Made by a program: the position numbers and the translations under genes
The notes under the pieces: model-generated
Told to the model about the DNA's origin: nothing
Database searches by the model: none
Seen by the model: the letters and a program-made list of their open reading frames with translations, nothing else
NCBI GenBank assembly: GCA_934513685.1
Contig: CAKSWY010000010.1
Coordinates: 1-64,000, forward strand
Source: an uncultured Oscillospiraceae bacterium
GTDB lineage: Bacteria > Bacillota > Clostridia > Oscillospirales > Ruminococcaceae
Direction of reading: 5' to 3'
Length of the DNA stretch: 64,000 nucleotides
Shown: positions 43,262 through 52,273 of the stretch, piece by piece
Numbering within the stretch: the first letter of the stretch is position 1
How the letters are laid out: each line of letters starts with the position of its first letter

Positions 43262-44775
43262 GCCGCCGGGTTCTGGCGGCCTGCCTGGCCCTGGCCCTGC
43301 TGGCCGGGTGCAGCGCGGCCCCGGCCAGCACCCCCGCGGCCGCCGACGCCCAGCCCACGGCAGCCCCCACCGCCGCCCCCGCCGCCAGCGGGGTGCTGAC
43401 CATCGGCCGCAGCACCGCCGGGTACAACCCCTATCTGAGCGACAACACCCTGGTGGAGCAGGACGCGGGCCTGCTGTTCGAGCGCTTTGTGCAGATCACA
43501 CCGGACCTGGATCTGGATTACCGCCTGGCCGACGCCATTGACAGCGCCGGAAACCAGGTGGTCATCCACCTGCGGGGCGGCTGCTATTTTGCAGACGGCG
43601 ACGCCATCACCCCGGACGATGCCGCCGCCAGCCTGTGGGCGGCCAAGGCCAGCCCCATGTACAGCGCGCGCCTTGCCAACCTGGAAAACATCACGGTGGA
43701 CGGCAGCAGCCTGACCCTGACGCTGAGCCAGCCGGATTCGCTGTTCGGCTACCTGTGTGACCTGCCGGTGCTCAAGGCGGAGGAGGTCGCCTCCACCCAG
43801 CCCACCGCCTCCGGCCGCTACACCTACGGGGCGGACGGCACCCTGGTCAAGAACAGCCGTGCCCCCTTCCCCTCCAACGGGCCGGACGTGATCCACACCA
43901 CCGAGGTGAACAGCTACGATGAGATGGTCAGCGGCCTTTCGGTGGGCAGCCTGAACCTCTACGCCGCGTCCGACAGTGCCTCCGGCAGCACCGGCTATTA
44001 TGGGCAGGAGAGCTACTACAAAACCAACAACCTGATCTTTCTGGGTGTGAACTCCGGCGGCGACAGCCCGCTGGTCACCACCGGGGCCGGGCGGGCCATG
44101 GTCAGCCAGCTGGTGGACCGCCGCCAGCTGGCGGAATCCAGCTATCTGGGCCGGGCCTACCCCGCCGTGGGGGCCATCAACAGCTTTTACCCCTGCGTCA
44201 ACTCCCAGCAGGTGCTGCTGGCCAACCAGAACACCGACGGCGTGGCCGAATTCTTTGCGCAGCTGGGCTACACCATGGACGTGCAGAGCGGCTACTGGGC
44301 CGACGGCACCGGCAAGCGCGCCAGCCTGCGGCTTCTGGTGTACACCGGCAGCACCTATAAAAAATACGCCGCCAGCCTGATCCAGCAGCAGCTGGGCAGC
44401 CAGGGCATTGAGGTGCAGATTCTGGAAACGGACGACTTCGACGCCTACCGCCAGCAGATCACCGACGGGCAATTTGACCTGTACATCGGCGAGATTAAGT
44501 TGTATAATAATATGGATTTGAGCCCCTTCTTTTCCGGCGGGGCTGCCAGCGCCCATCTGGCCCAGAGCGAAACTCTCTCGACGGCCTACGGGGCGTTCCG
44601 GGCCAACAAAAGCGCCGCCGGTGATTTCGAGGCCGTCTTTGCCGCCGAAATGCCGTACATCCCTTTGTTGTGGCGCAGCAATACGGTGGTGGCGGCCCGG
44701 GGCATCAGCGGGCTTACCAGCAGCTTGAGCGATGTGTTCTACTCGCTGGACGGGCTTCGCTTCGGCAATTCATGA
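43258..44775 (+). CDS. Peptide/nickel-type ABC substrate-binding lipoprotein (SBP_bac_5)
   Basis: A 505-aa protein. The signal peptide ends in the lipobox LLAGC (lipidated Cys about residue 19), followed by an Ala/Pro/Thr linker and a family-5 solute-binding domain (PYLSDNTLVEQDAGLLFERF; VVIHLRGGCYFADGDAITPDD). Such proteins capture oligopeptides or metal chelates. No permease or ATPase genes are adjacent, so it is an orphan receptor. GTG start at 43258. Confidence 0.78.
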   Translation: MSRRVLAACLALALLAGCSAAPASTPAAADAQPTAAPTAAPAASGVLTIGRSTAGYNPYLSDNTLVEQDAGLLFERFVQITPDLDLDYRLADAIDSAGNQVVIHLRGGCYFADGDAITPDDAAASLWAAKASPMYSARLANLENITVDGSSLTLTLSQPDSLFGYLCDLPVLKAEEVASTQPTASGRYTYGADGTLVKNSRAPFPSNGPDVIHTTEVNSYDEMVSGLSVGSLNLYAASDSASGSTGYYGQESYYKTNNLIFLGVNSGGDSPLVTTGAGRAMVSQLVDRRQLAESSYLGRAYPAVGAINSFYPCVNSQQVLLANQNTDGVAEFFAQLGYTMDVQSGYWADGTGKRASLRLLVYTGSTYKKYAASLIQQQLGSQGIEVQILETDDFDAYRQQITDGQFDLYIGEIKLYNNMDLSPFFSGGAASAHLAQSETLSTAYGAFRANKSAAGDFEAVFAAEMPYIPLLWRSNTVVAARGISGLTSSLSDVFYSLDGLRFGNS

Positions 44776-44791
44776 GCAAAGGAGCGTTACC

Positions 44792-45145
44792 ATGATTACC
44801 TATTACAATCCTCTGGGCGGCGTAAGCCTGACCAATGAGTATTTCGCGGGCCTGGTGGGCGAAGCGGCCCAGCACTGCTACGGCGTAGCGGGCATGGCCT
44901 CCTCCAGCGCCTCCGACAGCATTAAAAGCCTGATCCTGGGCAAAAACCGCGCCGATAAGGGCGTGCGGGTGTCCCAGGTGGACGGCAAACTTGCCATTGA
45001 GCTGCACATCATGGTGGGCTACGGCCTGAACATCTCCAGCATTGTGCAGAGCATTTCCCACCGTGTGCGCAACGAGGTGGAAACCGCCACGGGCCTGAAG
45101 GTGGCCCGCGTGGACGTTTGCGTGGACGATGTGATCGACGCCTGA
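44792..45145 (+). CDS. Asp23/Gls24 family protein
   Basis: A 117-aa alkaline-shock-type protein (EYFAGLVGEAAQHCYGVAGM, LHIMVGYGLNISSIVQSISHRV). Commonly found directly before the DAK/FakA gene in Firmicutes, as here. Believed to act at the membrane in envelope homeostasis. GGAG precedes the ATG. Confidence 0.88.
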   Translation: MITYYNPLGGVSLTNEYFAGLVGEAAQHCYGVAGMASSSASDSIKSLILGKNRADKGVRVSQVDGKLAIELHIMVGYGLNISSIVQSISHRVRNEVETATGLKVARVDVCVDDVIDA

Positions 45146-45234
45146 ATCCGGGCGCGCGGGCCGCTGCCCCCGTACCCGGCAGCGCAGACAGGCCCCGTTT
45201 GTGCGGGCGACTACTTTTTGAGGTGTAACAAACT

Positions 45235-46935
45235 ATGACGATTTCCGGCAAGATTCTGCGTGACGCCATCATTTCCGGCGCCAACAACATCCAGAACCAG
45301 CGCGCCCGTGTGGACGAGCTGAACGTGTTCCCCGTGCCCGACGGCGACACCGGCACCAACATGGCCATGACCGTGGGCGCCAGCGTGCCCGAGCTGGAGG
45401 CCATGGAGGACAGCTGCACCGTGGCCGAGGCCAGCAAAACCGCCGCTTCCGCCATGCTGCGGGGCGCCCGCGGCAACTCCGGCGTGATCACCAGCCTGCT
45501 GTTCCGCGGCTTCTCCAAGGCGCTGGCCGGCAAGAAGGAAGCCACCGCCGCCGATCTGGTGGAGGCCCTGCAGAAGGGCGTGGAAGGCGCCTACAAGGCC
45601 GTGATGAAGCCCACCGAGGGCACCATCCTCACCGTGGCCCGTGTGGCCGGGGAAGAGGCCGCCGCTTCCGCCATCGCTGACCCCGCCGAGCTGTGGAAGC
45701 TGGTGCTGAGCGCCGGCCAGCGTGCGCTGGACAACACCCCCAACCAGCTGCCCGTGCTGAAAAAGGCCGGCGTTGTGGACGCCGGCGGCCAGGGCCTGAT
45801 GATCATCTTCGAGGGTATGCAGCAGGTGTTCGAGGGCGGCGAGCCCATCCGCGCCGAGGAAGCCGCCCAGAACAAGGCCAAGCTGGATTCTTCCGCTGCC
45901 GGCAAGGGCGTTTATACCGACGACCTGATGAAGGTTGAGGACATTAAGAACGGCTACTGCACCCAGTTCCTGGTGCACAAGAACGAGGGCGCTTCCAGCG
46001 TCAAGCTGCGGGCCTTCTGCGAGTCCAACGGCGACAGTGTGGTGGTCGTGGAGGACGATGAGGTCATCAACTGCCATGTGCACACCGCCGACCCCGGCAA
46101 GATCCTGACCCACGCCATCCAGTACGGCTACCTGACCAACTTCAAGATCGAGAATATGCACGAGCAGTTCCTGGCCCGCCAGAAGCAGGGCAAGGGGCTG
46201 GAGAAGCAGAAGGCCGCCGAGCAGGCCCCCAGCGTGAACGAGTTCACCTACGCTGCGGTTGACCCCGAGCAGCCCTACGGCTTTGTGGCCGTGGCCGCCG
46301 GTGAGGGCCTGAAGTCCGTGTTCACCGACCTGGGCGTGAACGCCGTGGTGAGCGGCGGCCAGACCATGAACCCCTCCACCGAGGACATTGTGAGCGCCGT
46401 GCAGAGCGTGCCTGCCAAGACCGTGTTCGTGCTGCCCAACAACAAGAACATCATCATGGCCGCCGAGCAGGCCCAGAAGATCGCCGACCGGCGCATTGTG
46501 GTGCTGCCCACCCGCACCATTCCCCAGGGCATCACCGCCATGCTGAACTTCGACCCCGAGGCCGAGGTGGACGCCAATACCATCGCCATGATGCAGGCCG
46601 CCGACAAGGTCTCCACCGGTCTGGTCACCTTTGCCGCCCGCGACAGCGAGTTTGACGGCAAGAAGATCAAGAAGGGCGAGGTCATGGCGCTGGAGAACGG
46701 CAAGATCGTGAACACCGGCAGCGACCTGACCAAGATCACCTATCGTCTGGCCCGCAGCATCGCCAAGAGCAAGAAGGACGCACAGTTCATCACCCTCATC
46801 AGCGGCTGCGATGTGAGCGAGGAAGAGGCGGAGCACACCGCCGACCTGATCCGCTCCAAGGTGGGCGGTGACGTGGAAGTCACCTGCATCAGCGGCGGCC
46901 AGCCGGTGTACTACTACATGCTGGGCGTGGAATAA
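45235..46935 (+). CDS. fakA: Fatty acid kinase FakA-like DAK/DegV-partner protein
   Basis: A 566-aa protein. The N-terminal DhaL-type kinase domain has the Mg-ATP motif PVPDGDTGTNM and GARGNSGVI; a middle domain and a C-terminal DAK1-like domain follow. FakA phosphorylates fatty acids bound by DegV-type FakB partners; a DegV gene lies at 58.9 kb. GAGGTGT precedes the ATG. Confidence 0.88.
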   Translation: MTISGKILRDAIISGANNIQNQRARVDELNVFPVPDGDTGTNMAMTVGASVPELEAMEDSCTVAEASKTAASAMLRGARGNSGVITSLLFRGFSKALAGKKEATAADLVEALQKGVEGAYKAVMKPTEGTILTVARVAGEEAAASAIADPAELWKLVLSAGQRALDNTPNQLPVLKKAGVVDAGGQGLMIIFEGMQQVFEGGEPIRAEEAAQNKAKLDSSAAGKGVYTDDLMKVEDIKNGYCTQFLVHKNEGASSVKLRAFCESNGDSVVVVEDDEVINCHVHTADPGKILTHAIQYGYLTNFKIENMHEQFLARQKQGKGLEKQKAAEQAPSVNEFTYAAVDPEQPYGFVAVAAGEGLKSVFTDLGVNAVVSGGQTMNPSTEDIVSAVQSVPAKTVFVLPNNKNIIMAAEQAQKIADRRIVVLPTRTIPQGITAMLNFDPEAEVDANTIAMMQAADKVSTGLVTFAARDSEFDGKKIKKGEVMALENGKIVNTGSDLTKITYRLARSIAKSKKDAQFITLISGCDVSEEEAEHTADLIRSKVGGDVEVTCISGGQPVYYYMLGVE

Positions 46936-46974
46936 GCGGCAGTATGCGGATGATTTAACAATTCATGCAGCTCT

Positions 46975-47020
46975 GCGCCGCTCTCCCCGGCAGTTCGCTC
47001 CGGGAGGGCGGCGCTTTTTT
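46975..47020 (+). terminator. Terminator after fakA
   Basis: GCGCCG plus CTCCCCGG pair with CCGGGAGGG plus CGGCGC around CAGTTCG; six T follow. Confidence 0.8.
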
Positions 47021-47066
47021 GCGGTCTTCCGGCCCGCTTTGATGTTCCGCGAAAGGTGGTGTTTTT

Positions 47067-49106
47067 ATGAACTGTGAGGATCAGGTGCAGTTTCTCAAGG
47101 GGGTTGGCCCGGTGCTGGCCAAAAAGTTTGCCCGGCTGGGCATCGTCACCGTGGGCGACCTGCTGGCCCACTACCCCCGCCGCTATGTGGACTACGCCCA
47201 CCCGGTGCCGGTGCTCAGCGCCCCCACCGGGGAAGAGGTGGTGGTCAAGGCCACCGTTTACGCCAAGCTGGGCACCACCCGCCTGCCCGGCGGCCGCACC
47301 CTGGTCAAGGTGCAGGCCGGGGACGACTCGGCCCCCCTCACCCTCACCTGGTTCAACATCCCCTACGCCGCCGACAAGCTGCTGGTGGACGAAACCTACT
47401 GGTTTGCCGGGCGGGTGGGCGGCCCCCTCACCGCGCGGGAGATGGTCTCCCCGGTGGTGCGCACTCGCGCCCAGGTGAAAGCCGCGCCCTTTTCCGCCGT
47501 CTACCCCCAAACCGAGGGGCTTTCCAGCGCCGTCATCGGCCGGTGCGTGGCCCAGGCGCTGGAGCAGTGCGTTCCCCTGCCGGACCCCCTGCCCCCGGAG
47601 ATGCGCCGCCGGTATCGCTTGCCGGACAAGTGGGCCGCCGTGCGGATGATCCACCGCCCCGCCGGGCCGGAGGAGATCACTGCCGCCCGCCGCCGCCTGA
47701 TTTTTGAGGAGCTGCTGTGCCTGCAATTGGCCCTCACCCTCAGCCGCAGCCGGGGCCAGCAGCGCACCTCTGCCCCCATGGAGCCGCGCCCGCTGGAGCC
47801 GTTCTGGGCCAGCCTGCCCTTTGCCCCCACCGGCGCCCAGCGCCGGGCCGCCGAGGAGATCGCCGCCGACCTGTGCCGCCCCACCCCCATGAACCGTCTT
47901 TTGCAGGGCGATGTGGGCAGCGGCAAAACCCTGGTGGCGGCGGCGGGCATCTACCTGGCCGCCCTGAACGGCTGGCAGAGCGCCCTGATGGCTCCCACCG
48001 AAATTCTGGCGGTGCAGCACGCCGAAAATTTGCAGAAAACGCTGGCCCCCTTCGGGCTTCGGGTGGCGCTGCTCACCGGCAGCATGAAGGCGGCGGCCAA
48101 AAAGGCCGCACTGGCCGCCATTGCAAATGGCGAGGCCGACCTGGTGGTGGGCACCCACGCGGTGCTGGGCACCGGGGTGGAGTTTGCCCGGCTGGGGCTG
48201 GCCATTGTGGACGAGCAGCACCGGTTCGGCGTGCGCCAGCGGGGCCAGCTGGCCGGCAAGGCCGGCGCGCCCCACCTGCTGGTGATGAGCGCCACCCCCA
48301 TTCCCCGCACCCTGAGCCTGCTGGTGTACGGCGATCTGGACGTGTCCATTCTGGACGAGCTGCCCCCCGGCCGGATGCCCATCAAAACCTACGCGGTCAC
48401 GGGCAAAAAGCGGCGGGATATGTTCGCCTATCTGGACAAATGCATCACCGCCGGGCAGCAGGTGTACATCGTCTGCCCCCTGATCGAAGAAGGAGAGAAC
48501 ACCGCCCAGGGAATGCAGGCCGCGAAAACCTATCTGGAGCAGGTGGCCAAACCCCTGCTGCCCGGGCGGCGCATCGGCCTGATGCACGGGCGGCTCAAGC
48601 CCAAGGAAAAGGCCGAGGTGATGGCCGCCTTCTCAGCGGGCGAGCTGGACGTGCTGGTCTCCACCACGGTCATCGAGGTGGGCGTGGACGTGCCCCGGGC
48701 CGGGGTGATGGTCATCGAGAACGCCGAGCGGTACGGCCTGTCAGCCCTGCACCAGCTGCGGGGCCGGGTGGGCCGGGGCGGCGGGCAGGCGGTGTGCATC
48801 CTCATCAGCGACCACGAGGGCGAGGCCGTGCGGGACCGGCTGCGCTTTTTGTGCCACACCACCGATGGTTTTCAGGTGGCCCAGTACGATCTGGATCACC
48901 GCGGCCCCGGCGATTTCTTCGGCAGCCGCCAGCATGGCCTGCCCACCCTGCAGATCGCTGACCTGGCCGCCGACACCCGCGCCCTGTATGCCGCCCAGCA
49001 GACAGCCCACGAGCTTCTGGAGACCGACCCCGGCCTGGACAAGCCCGAACATCAGGTCCTTGCCCGCCAGGTGGAGCAGCTTCTGCGCCGGGCCGCCCTG
49101 AACTGA
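47067..49106 (+). CDS. recG: ATP-dependent DNA helicase RecG
   Basis: A 679-aa branch-migration helicase that remodels stalled forks and Holliday junctions. The wedge domain precedes LLQGDVGSGKT (Walker A), DEQHRFG (DEAH-type), SATPIPRT and GRVGRGG motif VI. Complete length. Follows fakA across a terminator. Confidence 0.94.
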   Translation: MNCEDQVQFLKGVGPVLAKKFARLGIVTVGDLLAHYPRRYVDYAHPVPVLSAPTGEEVVVKATVYAKLGTTRLPGGRTLVKVQAGDDSAPLTLTWFNIPYAADKLLVDETYWFAGRVGGPLTAREMVSPVVRTRAQVKAAPFSAVYPQTEGLSSAVIGRCVAQALEQCVPLPDPLPPEMRRRYRLPDKWAAVRMIHRPAGPEEITAARRRLIFEELLCLQLALTLSRSRGQQRTSAPMEPRPLEPFWASLPFAPTGAQRRAAEEIAADLCRPTPMNRLLQGDVGSGKTLVAAAGIYLAALNGWQSALMAPTEILAVQHAENLQKTLAPFGLRVALLTGSMKAAAKKAALAAIANGEADLVVGTHAVLGTGVEFARLGLAIVDEQHRFGVRQRGQLAGKAGAPHLLVMSATPIPRTLSLLVYGDLDVSILDELPPGRMPIKTYAVTGKKRRDMFAYLDKCITAGQQVYIVCPLIEEGENTAQGMQAAKTYLEQVAKPLLPGRRIGLMHGRLKPKEKAEVMAAFSAGELDVLVSTTVIEVGVDVPRAGVMVIENAERYGLSALHQLRGRVGRGGGQAVCILISDHEGEAVRDRLRFLCHTTDGFQVAQYDLDHRGPGDFFGSRQHGLPTLQIADLAADTRALYAAQQTAHELLETDPGLDKPEHQVLARQVEQLLRRAALN

Positions 49107-49136
49107 GCCGCTTTGGCGGCGGGCGCTTTGCCGGAA

Positions 49137-49187
49137 GGGACTTGCCTCCGACCTTCTGATTCGTAGTCAGAAGGTCAGGGTAGTCCC
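49137..49187. repeat. Cruciform-like inverted repeat after recG
   Basis: Inner arms GACCTTCTGA/TCAGAAGGTC (10 bp, 7-nt loop) lie within GGGACT/AGTCCC outer arms. No T-run follows, so it is not an obvious terminator. Confidence 0.55.
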
Positions 49188-49308
49188 TGCCTGCGCTGCT
49201 GGTGCCGCCCCTGTGGGCGGGCCTTCGGGCGCTGGCCGCCGGGTTTGGGGGTTAAGCTCAGACGGTTTTCCACATTTTTTACGGTTTGTGTTGAAAGTGA
49301 GGCATTTT

Positions 49309-49602
49309 ATGGCAGTGGAACTGTACATTGACGGCGGCCGGTTTGAGGACACCGCCGGATTTTATCGCCAGGTGACCGCCCAACTGGCCCGCCCCGGGGT
49401 TGCGGGCGGCGACAATCTGGACGCGCTGTGCGACCTGCTGCGGGGCGGCTTCGGCGGGGCGGTGAACGCCCCGGCCGTGGTGCGCTGGCAAAATTTTGCC
49501 CGCAGCCGCGCACTTCTGGGCGAGGGCTTTGCCGCCCGCGTCTGCCGGGTTCTGGCCGGTAACGCCGAGGAGGGCTTCCGCACCCTGATTCTGGAGGAGT
49601 AA
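49309..49602 (+). CDS. Barstar-family protein
   Basis: A 97-aa protein of the barnase-inhibitor fold: YIDGGRFEDTAGFYRQVTAQL, NLDALCDLLRGGFG and a C-terminal helix LGEGFAARVCRVLAG. Barstars neutralise guanyl-specific ribonucleases. No barnase-like gene is near, so the partner is elsewhere, secreted by another cell, or absent. ATG at 49309 follows GTGAGG. Confidence 0.75.
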   Translation: MAVELYIDGGRFEDTAGFYRQVTAQLARPGVAGGDNLDALCDLLRGGFGGAVNAPAVVRWQNFARSRALLGEGFAARVCRVLAGNAEEGFRTLILEE

Positions 49603-49670
49603 GCCCCCGGCCAAAGCCGCGCCTAAAAAAGTTCCCAATTCGTTCTAATATATAAGTTCTACTATAAACC

Positions 49671-49706
49671 AAAGCGCCGCAGAAGGTTCCCCCTCTGCGG
49701 CGCTTG
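49671..49706. terminator. Hairpin after the barstar gene
   Basis: AAGCGCCGCAGA and TCTGCGGCGCTT pair around a 10-nt loop; weak T content follows. Confidence 0.6.
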
Positions 49707-49813
49707 CCTGTCTCTATTCGTTTTTATGCTTTATGGTTGGTACCTGGGCAAATCCCGCACCGCAAATCGCGCCCGGCGCGGCCTAATTCCTCATTCCTAA
49801 TTCCTAATTGTAT

Positions 49814-50482
49814 TTATTCCAGCGGAATCAGATCCGTAAACACCGCCCGCATTTTGGTGCCGATGGGCTGGTCCTTGTGGTAGCGGCCGAACAGCCACTG
49901 CCTGTGGGCGGTTTTTTCGTTCAGCTCATCCAGAAAGCTGTGCAGCCAGTTGCGCTGCAGCCCCTGCAGGCCCAGAAAATCCAGTACCTTGCCCGGGGCC
50001 TCGTGGGTCAGAATGTAATCCACCGCGCCGCCGCCGCTGGCCCGAAGGTTCTCCCGGCAGGCGTCCAGCTCCTGCGGGGTGGGCAGCTCGGCCCGCCACC
50101 AGTTCAGGCCCTCGTCCCGGTCCTCAATGTCGTCGCTCTCGCCGCCGCCGAAACACAGCAGCTTTTTGTCCTCAATGGTCAGCACGCTGCCGCGCAGAAT
50201 GTACCACAGGTTGCCCTCGATGTGCTTGGCCTTGCCGCCCATAAAATCCTCGGTGGGGTACTGGGCCAGCAGGTCAAAGTTTTCGTGGCAGCCGTCGATG
50301 AACAGGATCTTATACCGCCGCTTGCTGAGCCAATGGCGGTTTTTCTTCTCCTGTTTGGAATCGTCCCACAAAAAGCCGAAGTCTCCCAGCACGATCAGCG
50401 TGTCGCCTTTTTTCAGGCCCGCAACCGGTTTTTCCTTAAAGCGGTCGATCTGGCCATGGGTGTCTCCTGTCACATAGATCAT
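49814..50482 (-). CDS. Calcineurin-like metallophosphoesterase
   Basis: A 222-aa two-metal phosphoesterase: YVTGDTHGQ (Asp-His pair), LGDFGFLWDD, DGCHEN, ILTHEAPG and GRYHKDQ supply the expected metal ligands. Substrate unknown. ATG at 50482 (MIYVTG) places the first motif at the N-terminus as in the family. Confidence 0.8.
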   Translation of the reverse strand: MIYVTGDTHGQIDRFKEKPVAGLKKGDTLIVLGDFGFLWDDSKQEKKNRHWLSKRRYKILFIDGCHENFDLLAQYPTEDFMGGKAKHIEGNLWYILRGSVLTIEDKKLLCFGGGESDDIEDRDEGLNWWRAELPTPQELDACRENLRASGGGAVDYILTHEAPGKVLDFLGLQGLQRNWLHSFLDELNEKTAHRQWLFGRYHKDQPIGTKMRAVFTDLIPLE

Positions 50483-50543
50483 AAATCCCAGTCCCTCCGC
50501 GCAAAAAACGCTCTGAAACACTTTATTATCCTGATAAAAACTG

Positions 50544-50572
50544 CTATAATAGCAGAAACCCCTATCTGTCAA
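50544..50572 (-). promoter_or_regulatory. Promoter of the metallophosphoesterase; divergent -10
   Basis: TTGACA, 17 bp, TTATAG on the minus strand. The same spot reads TGCTATAAT on the plus strand (50542-50550 within CTGCTATAATAGCAG), a likely -10 for dacF, so divergent promoters overlap. Confidence 0.6.
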
Positions 50573-50617
50573 GACACATTGCCTCCGGCCCGCTTTTGCG
50601 GCTGCGGCCGGCCCCAC

Positions 50618-50682
50618 CCGGGGCAGCGTGAGGCAGGTGTGTGGGGCCTTTGGCCGGGCAGCCTACCGCTGCCCCGGTTTTT
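50618..50682 (+). terminator. Terminator-like hairpin in the dacF leader
   Basis: CCGGGGCAGCG (50618-50628) pairs perfectly with CGCTGCCCCGG (50667-50677), followed by T5. It lies 39 bases before the dacF start, in the right place for attenuation. Confidence 0.5.
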
Positions 50683-50720
50683 CCGCATTTATTTTATCGC
50701 GTTTTAAAGGAATTGTCCAC

Positions 50721-52070
50721 ATGAAGAAACTGAAACGTACTCTGGCCTGCCTGCTGGCAGTGATGCTGCTGGCCGGTATGTTTGCCCTGCCCGCCTCTGC
50801 GGTGGGCTTTACCCCCAACTTTGAGATCGCGGCCCCCGCTGCCTACATCGTAAACACCGACACCAACATCATCGTGTACGAAAAGGACAGCGAGACCCAG
50901 TACCAGGCCGCCAGCCTCACCAAGCTGATGACGGCCATTCTGCTGCTGGAGGAATACGGAGACGACCTGGACAGCACCACCGCCACCGTCTCCAACGCCG
51001 TGCAGGATTATGTTTATATCCACGGCGGCTCCAACGCGGACATTCGCGCCGGCGAGAGCCGCACCCTGCGCCAGATGCTGTACGCCATGATGCTGCCCAG
51101 CGCCAACGAGGCCGCCCTGGCGGTGGCCGAGCTGATTGGCGGCGGCTCTTCCTCCAACTTTGTGGCCATGATGAACGCCCGCGCCAAGGACATTGGCTGC
51201 ACCAACACCGTGTTTGTGGACGCCTGCGGCCTGGACGAGGGCAACCTGACCACCGCACGGGATATGTACCTCATTCTGCGCTACGCCATGAGCTTTGACC
51301 TGCTCAAGGAAGTGGTCAAGACGCCCCTGTACAACATGGGCCTGTACCCCCGCTATATGGACGGCAGCTACAACATCCGCACCACCGACATGATGATCGC
51401 CTCCTCCTTCGGCGGCGATTATTACCGCAGCTACGCCCAGGGCGGCAAAACCGGCAGCCTGGGCGAATGGCAGAACTTCGCCTGCTGGCATGTGCAGGAC
51501 GGCGAGACCTACATCAGCGTGGTGCTGAACAGCCCCGAGAGCTGTGACCCCTACACCTACCCCACCAAACGCCCAGCCCTGTATGAGACCGGCGAGCTGA
51601 TGGACTGGGTGTACGACAGCTTTTCGCTGCAAAGCGCCCTGGACGTGGGCCAGGCCATCACCGAGGTGAAGGTGAAGTACTCCACCGAGGCCGACACCCT
51701 GCGCCTGTACCCGGCCGACAGTATGTACACCATCCTCCCGTCGGACAGTGACGGCTCCGTCACCCAAAAAACGTTCCACCTGCCCGACAGCGTGGCCGCC
51801 CCCATCAAGCAGGGCGACGTGGTGGGCACCGTCACCCTCAGCCTCTCGGGTGAGGTCATCGGCACGGTGGATCTGATTGCCGAGCGGGACATTGCCCGCA
51901 ACCCGGTGCTGTTTGTGGCGGAAAAGATTGGCGAGTTCTTCGGCAGCCTCTACTTCCGGGTGGTGGTCATCCTCACGGTGATCGCCGTGGCGCTGTATCT
52001 GGCCTGGTACGTGTGGTACTGGACCCAGCACCGCAACTCCCGCAAGGTGCGCCGCAGCCATCCGGACTGA
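50721..52070 (+). CDS. dacF: D-alanyl-D-alanine carboxypeptidase (DacF type)
   Basis: A 449-aa low-molecular-weight penicillin-binding protein that trims the terminal D-Ala from peptidoglycan. Signal peptide to about ALPASA; active site SLTK (Ser65-Lys68), SAN (about 125), GGKTG (about 242); PBP5-type C-terminal domain; and a final membrane helix (LYFRVVVILTVIAVALYLAW) with basic tail. ATG at 50721. Confidence 0.92.
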   Translation: MKKLKRTLACLLAVMLLAGMFALPASAVGFTPNFEIAAPAAYIVNTDTNIIVYEKDSETQYQAASLTKLMTAILLLEEYGDDLDSTTATVSNAVQDYVYIHGGSNADIRAGESRTLRQMLYAMMLPSANEAALAVAELIGGGSSSNFVAMMNARAKDIGCTNTVFVDACGLDEGNLTTARDMYLILRYAMSFDLLKEVVKTPLYNMGLYPRYMDGSYNIRTTDMMIASSFGGDYYRSYAQGGKTGSLGEWQNFACWHVQDGETYISVVLNSPESCDPYTYPTKRPALYETGELMDWVYDSFSLQSALDVGQAITEVKVKYSTEADTLRLYPADSMYTILPSDSDGSVTQKTFHLPDSVAAPIKQGDVVGTVTLSLSGEVIGTVDLIAERDIARNPVLFVAEKIGEFFGSLYFRVVVILTVIAVALYLAWYVWYWTQHRNSRKVRRSHPD

Positions 52071-52273
52071 CCGCACCCCCTTCGCATCCCCGTTTTTTAT
52101 AAGGATCTTCCGCCCGTCGGCGTGCCTGCACGCGGCCCGGGCTGTGGATAGAAAAGGCAGGCCGGCCCTTTGCCCGGCGCGTTGCTTGGTGCGCCCCAAA
52201 GGCAAGCCCAGCCGGCCTGCTGCGATTAGGCGGCCCATTCTGCGCCGCAAAACAGAAGAAAGCTGGTACAACA

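Noticed and set aside
49782..49809. Short tandem TAATTCC-like repeats
   Set aside because: Four imperfect 7-8-base units in an AT-rich gap; too short and irregular to call a CRISPR or origin element.
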